Below, one piece after another: positions 59,445 through 64,000 of a stretch of 64,000 nucleotides of DNA (the first letter of the stretch is position 1; the number at the start of each line of letters is the position of its first letter). The position numbers and the translations under genes are program-made. The DNA is from a bacterium (GTDB lineage Bacteria; Verrucomicrobiota; Verrucomicrobiia; Limisphaerales; J093): NCBI GenBank assembly GCA_021780105.1, contig JAJXZJ010000046.1, positions 267,597-331,596 on the forward strand, given 5' to 3'. Below the pieces are notes generated by a model that saw only the letters and a list, made by a program, of their open reading frames with translations, searched no databases and was not told the origin of the DNA.

Positions 59445-60394
59445 CGCTCATTGCCTGCGACATTGGGTCCACGCGCATCAAGTATGGGCTGGTGCGCCGG
59501 GGCTGCGTGCAGGATCACGGAACGATCCCCTCCGCATCCGAAGAACCGCTGGCCCGGCGTCTGCCGGAACTGGCGCGCACCCTCCGCGCGCTTTGCGCGA
59601 AAACGGGAACAGCCTTGGGCGATTGCGCCGGCATCAGCGTTTCGCTCCCGACGCTCGTGGACGCGGCTTCGGGCCGGCTGCTGTCCGAATTCGGCCGGTT
59701 TCGCGACATGCCGACGCTGGATTTGCGCGCCTGGGCGAAGGCGGAATTCGGCCTGCCGCTGGCGCTGGAAAACGACGCGCGCATGGCGGCGATCGGCGAA
59801 TGGCGCCACGGCGCGGGCCGCGGCTGCGACAGCCTGGTGATGCTCACGCTTGGCACGGGCCTGGGGACCGGCGTTGTGATTGAAGGCCGCGTGTTGCGCG
59901 GCAAACACGGGCAGGCCGGCTGCCTTGGCGGACATCTGACGTTGCGTTACGATGGCCGGGCGTGTGATTGCGGCAACATCGGCTGCGCCGAGGCGGAAGC
60001 CTCGACCCGCTGCCTGGCGGCACTCGCCAGGCAGCGCGCCGACTTCGCGGCCAGCCCGCTCGCGAACGAACCGGTCCTCGATTTCGCGGCCGTGTTCCGG
60101 CACGCGGCGGCGGGCGATCCGTGCGCCGGCGCGCTGCGCGACCACAGCCTGCTGGTCTGGGCGTCGCTCGCCGTCAGCCTCATTCACGCCTACGACCCGG
60201 AGGTGCTCGTTTTGGGCGGCGGTGTCATGGGCAGCGCCGGGGTGATTTTGCCGGCGGTGCGCGAACACATTCGCCGGCACGTTCACACGCCGTGGGGCGA
60301 GGTGCGGATCGTGCCCTCGGCGTTGGGGGACACCGCGGCACTGGTGGCGGGCGAGTGGTTGTTGCAGGAACAGTTTCCCCATTTGAAATCGTGA
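59441..60394 (+). CDS. ROK-family sugar kinase
   Basis: A 317-residue protein with the ROK ATP motif LIACDIGSTRIKYGLV, the sugar-site stretch PLALENDARMAAIGEWRHGAGRGCDSLVMLTLGTGLGTGVVIEG and the zinc motif CDCGNIGCAEAEAS (C-x-C-G-x2-G-C-x-E). Phosphorylates a hexose, most likely glucose or mannose, given the isomerase genes that follow. Start ATG 59441 overlaps gntR; its stop overlaps the GTG of the next gene. Confidence 0.9.
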   Translation: MTLIACDIGSTRIKYGLVRRGCVQDHGTIPSASEEPLARRLPELARTLRALCAKTGTALGDCAGISVSLPTLVDAASGRLLSEFGRFRDMPTLDLRAWAKAEFGLPLALENDARMAAIGEWRHGAGRGCDSLVMLTLGTGLGTGVVIEGRVLRGKHGQAGCLGGHLTLRYDGRACDCGNIGCAEAEASTRCLAALARQRADFAASPLANEPVLDFAAVFRHAAAGDPCAGALRDHSLLVWASLAVSLIHAYDPEVLVLGGGVMGSAGVILPAVREHIRRHVHTPWGEVRIVPSALGDTAALVAGEWLLQEQFPHLKS

Positions 60395-62148
60395 GAAAAT
60401 CCAATTACGACAAGTTTCCGTGCGTGGCCGTGCCGGTCAGCGATGGCGCAGCCGTGCAAGGGTGGGATGCCACCGGTGAGCGGCTGCGCCGGGCCGTCGC
60501 GGAACGCGGCCAGGCGAAAGTGATTCTAGCGGTCGAGTGCTACCCCGGCGTGGATGAGTCGCAAGTCCTGGCGAAACTGGCAGCGAGGCTCAAGCCGGCG
60601 CTGACGATGGCCGCGCGCGAGGCCCTTTGGGCGCCGGCGCAAATTGACTCGCTCGTGGCGCTGTTTCTGGGCGGCGACGATCCGGTATTCGGCTTTCTGT
60701 CCGGACTGACGCTGCCGCAATTTTTTGACCCGGAAAAGCTGAAGCGTCTCCGGGAAAGGGTGGCCGCCGAACCGCCGGGTTTGGTGCTGGTCGTCGGCTG
60801 CGGTGCCGTGTTGGTGCATGAGCCGGACATCCTCGTCTATGCCGACCTCACGCGCTGGGAGGCGCAGCTCCGTTTCCGCCGGAACGAAACCAGCAATCTC
60901 GGCGTTGAAAACCGGACCCTGGCCGCGAGCCAGCAATACAAAAGGGCGTTCTTCGTGGACTGGCGGGTGGGCGACCGGTGGAAGCGCCGGTGGATGACGA
61001 CGTGGGATTTTGTCCTCGACACGAACCACCCGCAGGTGCCGAAGCTGGCCGAGGGAGAGGCGGTGCGACGCGGGTTGCAGCACGCCACAACGCGCCCGTT
61101 TCGCGTCGTGCCGTTCTTTGATCCCGCGCCGTGGGGCGGGCAGTGGATGAAGGACGTGTGCGACCTGGACCGCGGCACGGCGAACTTCGGCTGGTGTTTT
61201 GATTGTGTGCCGGAGGAGAACAGTCTGTTGTTCGACCTGGGCGGCGTGCGTGTGGAGTTGCCGGCGATCAACCTGGTGTTTGCCCAGCCGCGCACCCTGC
61301 TTGGCGAGGCGGTGCATGCGCGGTTCGGTGACGAGTTTCCGATCCGCTTCGACTTTCTCGACACCATGGGCGGCGGCAACCTTTCCTTCCAGGTCCACCC
61401 GCTCACCGAATACATCCAGCACCATTTCGGCATGCATTACACGCAGGACGAAAGCTACTACCTGCTCGATGCCGCGCCCGACGCCAGCGTGTTCCTGGGG
61501 CTGAAGGACGGGGTTGATCCGGCGGCGATGCTGCGCGAGCTGGCGGCGGCGCAAGCGGGAGCCGCGTCGTTCCAGGCCGGGCGCCACGTCAACCAATGGC
61601 CCGCCCGGAAGCACGACCATTTTCTCATTCCCGCCGGCACCGTGCATTGCAGCGGCGCCAATGCCATGGTGCTCGAAATCAGCGCCACGCCTTACATGTT
61701 TACGTTCAAGATGTGGGACTGGGCACGCCTCGGTCTCGACGGCCGGCCGCGGCCGATTCATCTCGATCACGGCGCGGCCAACATTCAATGGGACCGCACC
61801 ACGGAATGGGTCCTACGAAATCTTGTCAACGCCATCACGCCGATGGAAAGTGGCGACGGCTGGCGCGAAGAGCGCACCGGGCTGCACGAGCGGGAGTTTA
61901 TCGAGACCCGCCGGCACTGGTTTACGAAAGCCGTGCCGCATCACACGCAAGGCGGCGTGAATGTGCTGAACCTGGTTGAAGGCGACGCGGCGGTCGTCGA
62001 AAGCCCCGTGGGCGCGTTCGAGCCGTTCGTCATTCACTACGCGGAAACCTTCATTGTCCCCGCGGTCGTGGGGCCTTATACGATCCGTCCGACCGGGACG
62101 GCTGACGAACGCGGATGGGCCACGATCAAGGCTTACGTCCGCGCCTGA
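60391..62148 (+). CDS. Class I mannose-6-phosphate isomerase with extra N-terminal domain
   Basis: A 585-residue protein with a GTG start inside a GTGA overlap. The C-terminal half is the class I PMI domain: PFFDPAPWGGQWMKDVCDLDRG, LSFQVHPLTEYIQHHFGMHYTQDESYYLLDAAPDASVFLGLKDGV (landmarks SFQVHPL, DESYYLLDA), and the metal/His region FLIPAGTVHCSGANAMVLEIS. Residues 1-270 form a separate domain (KVILAVECYPGVDESQVLAKLAARLKPALTM) with a nucleotide-hydrolase-like feel that I cannot place. Interconverts mannose-6-phosphate and fructose-6-phosphate. Normal PMIs are 300-400 residues. Confidence 0.82.
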   Translation: MRKSNYDKFPCVAVPVSDGAAVQGWDATGERLRRAVAERGQAKVILAVECYPGVDESQVLAKLAARLKPALTMAAREALWAPAQIDSLVALFLGGDDPVFGFLSGLTLPQFFDPEKLKRLRERVAAEPPGLVLVVGCGAVLVHEPDILVYADLTRWEAQLRFRRNETSNLGVENRTLAASQQYKRAFFVDWRVGDRWKRRWMTTWDFVLDTNHPQVPKLAEGEAVRRGLQHATTRPFRVVPFFDPAPWGGQWMKDVCDLDRGTANFGWCFDCVPEENSLLFDLGGVRVELPAINLVFAQPRTLLGEAVHARFGDEFPIRFDFLDTMGGGNLSFQVHPLTEYIQHHFGMHYTQDESYYLLDAAPDASVFLGLKDGVDPAAMLRELAAAQAGAASFQAGRHVNQWPARKHDHFLIPAGTVHCSGANAMVLEISATPYMFTFKMWDWARLGLDGRPRPIHLDHGAANIQWDRTTEWVLRNLVNAITPMESGDGWREERTGLHEREFIETRRHWFTKAVPHHTQGGVNVLNLVEGDAAVVESPVGAFEPFVIHYAETFIVPAVVGPYTIRPTGTADERGWATIKAYVRA

Positions 62149-62152
62149 CGCC

Positions 62153-62725
62153 ATGCTGAACGTTGAACAACTGCTTTCCCGTTTCGATCCGCAGACCGGC
62201 GAGATAGCGGGCGTGCCGGCGGTCGAACGCCACCTCAGCGATCTGCGCGGCTGTTTCGCTGATGCTGCCGCCTATGAGCAGGCGCTGGCGGTGGACAATC
62301 CGTTGGTTTACACCGTGGCCAGCGTGGCGCTGGCCGGCGGTGCTGGGGACTTGAATTATGCCGTTGGCCGACTGATGCCCGGCTGCATTGGCAACGAATT
62401 TTACCTGACCAAAGGCCATTTCCACGCGTGGCGCGACGCGGCGGAGATTTACCTCGGCCTGAGCGGAGACGGTTTGATGTTGCTGGAAGATGAGATGACC
62501 GGCGAAAGCCGCGTGGTGCCGCTGCGGCCGCATCACGTGGCTTATGTGCCCGGCCACACGGCCCACCGGACCGTCAACGTGGGGCCGGAGCCGCTGATCT
62601 ACATCGGCGTGTATCCGGCCAGGGCCGGCCATGACTACGATGCCATCGCGAGAACCAATTTCCGGCATCTGGTTGTTGAGCACGACGGCCAACCGGTGCT
62701 GATCCCAAAGCAAGGAAAGGTATGA
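62153..62725 (+). CDS. Cupin-type glucose-6-phosphate isomerase (archaeal/pgiA type)
   Basis: A 190-residue single-domain cupin with the PGI metal motif EFYLTKGHFHAWRDAAEIYLGLSGDGLMLLED (T-K-G-H-F-H-x6-E-I-Y) and a second motif AYVPGHTAHRTVNVG. Known from archaeal and Bacillus/Rhizobium cupin PGIs that convert glucose-6-phosphate and fructose-6-phosphate. Starts 4 bp after the PMI gene and overlaps the next gene in an ATGA, so all five genes are coupled. Confidence 0.88.
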   Translation: MLNVEQLLSRFDPQTGEIAGVPAVERHLSDLRGCFADAAAYEQALAVDNPLVYTVASVALAGGAGDLNYAVGRLMPGCIGNEFYLTKGHFHAWRDAAEIYLGLSGDGLMLLEDEMTGESRVVPLRPHHVAYVPGHTAHRTVNVGPEPLIYIGVYPARAGHDYDAIARTNFRHLVVEHDGQPVLIPKQGKV

Positions 62726-63114
62726 GCAAACCCGACAGCCAACCCGTCCCCACGGCCAAACCGCCCGTGACGTTCGTCGAGCGCCCGTGGGGCTGGTTCA
62801 GGCAATATGCCCACAATGACAACTGCACGGTGAGCTTGATGACGGTGCTTCCCGGCCAGCGCCTCAGCCTGCAATCGCACGCCGGCCGCGCGGAACTGTG
62901 GATTGTCCTGGACGACGGCGCGGTGGTGCAGGTCGGCGAGACGCAGCGGGAATACCAGGCCGGTGAGGAGATCTGGATTCCGGCCAACGAGAAACACCGA
63001 CTGAGTTGCGCCGGCGAACGGCCCGTGCGCGTGCTCGAAGTCGCCTTCGGCGATTGGCAGCAGGAGGACATCCAGCGGTTCGCCGACGATTACCAGCGTC
63101 CCAGTCAGGCGTAG
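62722..63114 (+). CDS. Cupin mannose-6-phosphate isomerase (type II, C-terminal domain only)
   Basis: A 130-residue cupin: RPWGWFRQYAHNDNCTVSLMTVLPGQRLSLQSHAGRAELWIVLDDGAVVQVGETQREYQAGEEIWIPANEKHRLSCAGERPVRVLEVAFG (landmarks RPWGWFRQY, LSLQSHAGRAE, WIPANEKHRL). This equals the C-terminal PMI domain of bifunctional AlgA/ManC, present here alone. So the operon encodes two different phosphomannose isomerases and one cupin PGI. Last gene, followed by a repeat and an intron. Confidence 0.88.
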   Translation: MSKPDSQPVPTAKPPVTFVERPWGWFRQYAHNDNCTVSLMTVLPGQRLSLQSHAGRAELWIVLDDGAVVQVGETQREYQAGEEIWIPANEKHRLSCAGERPVRVLEVAFGDWQQEDIQRFADDYQRPSQA

Positions 63115-63157
63115 GCAAACCAGAGCATCCGCGCGCGGCACACCATGCCGGAACACG

Positions 63158-63254
63158 GAGCGCCGGCTTCCAGCCGGCTTGGGACGGGGTCGCGAACGGC
63201 ATGTTCCTGAGATGAACCAGGCCTGTCCGCAAGCCGGCCTGGAGACCGGCGCTC
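63158..63254. repeat. 97-bp interspersed repeat with terminal inverted repeats
   Basis: Ends are GAGCGCCGGCTTCC (63158-63171) and, inverted, GGAGACCGGCGCTC (63241-63254), differing at two positions. Inside are a perfect hairpin GCCGGCT-TCC-AGCCGGC (63162-63178) and an imperfect one (63233-63250). Same architecture as the element inside arsA. It decodes as AGFQPAW-type peptides, a pattern frequent in these genomes. The right end touches the 5' end of the group II intron. Confidence 0.8.
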
Positions 63255-63545
63255 GTGCGCCTGAGAAGGCGCTGGGATGGAGCCGTGGAAGTCGGCTTCT
63301 GTGCGGTGAAGAACCGTGCGGTATCGAACCGTAACTGCGTCGCCGTGAGGCGGGGTGGAGAGCCACGGAACGAGAACGACCAGTCCGTAACCCAGGCGGC
63401 CCGTGCGGGCCGTCGCGGTGAACTCGATTCGGTCGGTGCGGGTGGGCTAGCCTGCGAGCGAAAGGCGAAGCCTGTCGGGGCGGGCGCAAATCCGCGGGCT
63501 GAGGTTTCTTGGATTTTGCGGACACGGGCGCGGAGTGGTAGAAAA
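63255..63545 (+). ncRNA. Group II intron, 5' RNA domains
   Basis: Begins GTGCGCCTGAGAAGGCGC, with the GUGYG 5' end of group II introns, and continues with conserved-looking intron segments (GGAGCCGTGGAAGTCGG, GGTGGAGAGCCACGGAACG, GGCTAGCCTGCGAGCGAAAG, AGGCGAAGCCTGTCGGGG). These are recognised landmarks of bacterial class C-type introns. Domain I and following parts are present up to about 63545, where an unrelated coding fragment begins. Domain V and the 3' end would lie outside the window. Confidence 0.72.
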
Positions 63546-63559
63546 GAAAGCGAAGACCT

Positions 63560-63727
63560 ATGCCACGAATACACAAGCCCTATGACGCCACCTTTCGCCA
63601 ACAGGCGGTGGAACTGGTTCAGACCAGCGGGAAACCCTATCGCGACGTTGCTCGTGATTTGGGCGTCAGCGTCGACACCCTGCGTGCCTGGCGGCAACAG
63701 CAAGAAAACCAGCCGGAGAAGCCCGCG
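63560..63727 (+). pseudogene. IS3-family OrfA N-terminal fragment inserted in the intron
   Basis: About 56 codons starting ATG at 63560 encode MPRIHKPYDATFRQQAVELV and DVARDLGVSVDTLRAWRQQQ, the helix-turn-helix start of IS3-type transposase OrfA. The similarity ends near residue 56, where the reverse transcriptase sequence begins in another frame, so it is a fragment. It occupies the place where the intron's ORF should begin. Confidence 0.7.
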
Positions 63728-63732
63728 CCCAC

Positions 63733-64000
63733 AAACGGTGGGAATGGGTGGAACGGAGTGTCTGGACGGAGCGCCTGTTGACGCGGCTCACCTCGGGTGA
63801 GTCAGCAAACCAAGTCTGGTTCAGCTTGCTGGACAAGACCTATGCGCCCGCCAATCTGCAAAGCGCCTTTGCGAAGGTGTGGCGCAACGGCGGGAGCGCG
63901 GGAGCGGACGAACAAACCGTGGCGCATTACGGGCGGCACGCTGAGGCCGAGCTTCAGCGGCTGCACGAACAACTGCGGGACGGGACGTATCGGCCGCAAC
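63733..64000 (+). CDS. ltrA: Group II intron reverse transcriptase/maturase (partial)
   Basis: The frame starting KRWEWVERSVWTERLLTRLT, then WFSLLDKTYAPANLQSAFAKVW, NGGSAGADEQTVAHYGRHAE and LHEQLRDGTYRPQ, matches the N terminus (RT0-RT1 region) of LtrA-like intron proteins. Its usual start codon and first residues are missing because the IS3-like fragment ends only a few bases before; no ATG exists in frame, only a GTG at 63748. The catalytic YADD region and the maturase part lie beyond the window. Needed for intron splicing and mobility when intact. Confidence 0.82.

Noticed and set aside
63255..63800. 181-codon plus-strand frame at the end of the window
   Set aside because: It reads through the structured RNA of the group II intron.

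Overview
The window is a GC-rich bacterial chromosome segment that reads as a member of the Verrucomicrobiota, probably of the Pedosphaera/Limisphaera type. The support is the mix of secreted lamin-tail/CotH proteins, a short 'QSSS..L..W' module found in three secreted proteins, Tat-exported Gfo/Idh/MocA-type oxidoreductases, several secreted glycoside hydrolases, abundant multiheme cytochromes, and a small hairpin repeat that decodes as SNLPYRRLPAG-like peptides. This placement is inference; no rRNA or tRNA gene is visible.

Region 1 (0-14.7 kb, all minus strand) is a respiratory locus with about 50 c-type heme motifs in eight proteins. Read in transcription order it holds an octaheme lipoprotein of the DmsE/MtrA type and an MtrB/PioB-like outer-membrane barrel, two small monoheme cytochromes, a tetraheme / four-cluster Fe-S / NrfD membrane module, a heptaheme NapC-type protein, two tandem proteins with 11 and 9 c-hemes fused to a b-type cytochrome domain, and a secreted nonaheme cytochrome. 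Together this looks like a full electron path from quinol across the periplasm and outer membrane (extracellular electron transfer). No CXXCK nitrite-reductase heme is present.

Region 2 (15-23 kb) has a decayed IS5-like transposase, secreted GH51, GH16 and GH35 glycosidases, an FmdB-type zinc ribbon and a class I fructose-bisphosphate aldolase (the only plus-strand gene here).

Region 3 (23.1-45.7 kb, all minus strand) is a 22-kb arsenic island: arsR-arsC-arsM-arsC-arsD-arsA-acr3, a DsrE protein and a methyltransferase, a second arsR, a TolC/MFP/RND efflux operon, and then an unusual lipoyl-linked module (thioredoxin-like protein, two DGC zinc-binding proteins, an HdrA-like domain protein, a 2x[4Fe-4S] ferredoxin, a DGC-GcvH lipoyl fusion and a dihydrolipoamide dehydrogenase). 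It continues with a CDF metal pump, a CMD protein, a K+ channel-like protein, an ArsE-like mini-thioredoxin, a P5C-reductase-like protein, a Trx/double-zinc-site protein, an ArsF-like remnant, an ArsG/CcdA-like permease, and a broken second arsM copy at the far edge. The lipoyl module is the best candidate for an undescribed system: lipoate is a dithiol that binds arsenite, and here a dedicated carrier, its reductase and redox partners sit inside an arsenic operon.

Region 4 (45.8-58.6 kb) holds a secreted discoidin-like protein, an Agl23-type membrane glycosyltransferase-like protein, membrane and secreted proteins of unknown role, a Tat-exported asparaginase-like Ntn hydrolase and a 2132-residue LTD/CotH protein. 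Region 5 (58.7-63.1 kb) is a tightly coupled GntR-ROK kinase-PMI-GPI-PMI sugar-phosphate operon. The window ends in a 97-bp repeat with terminal inverted repeats, directly abutted by a group II intron whose reverse-transcriptase gene is interrupted by an IS3-like fragment.
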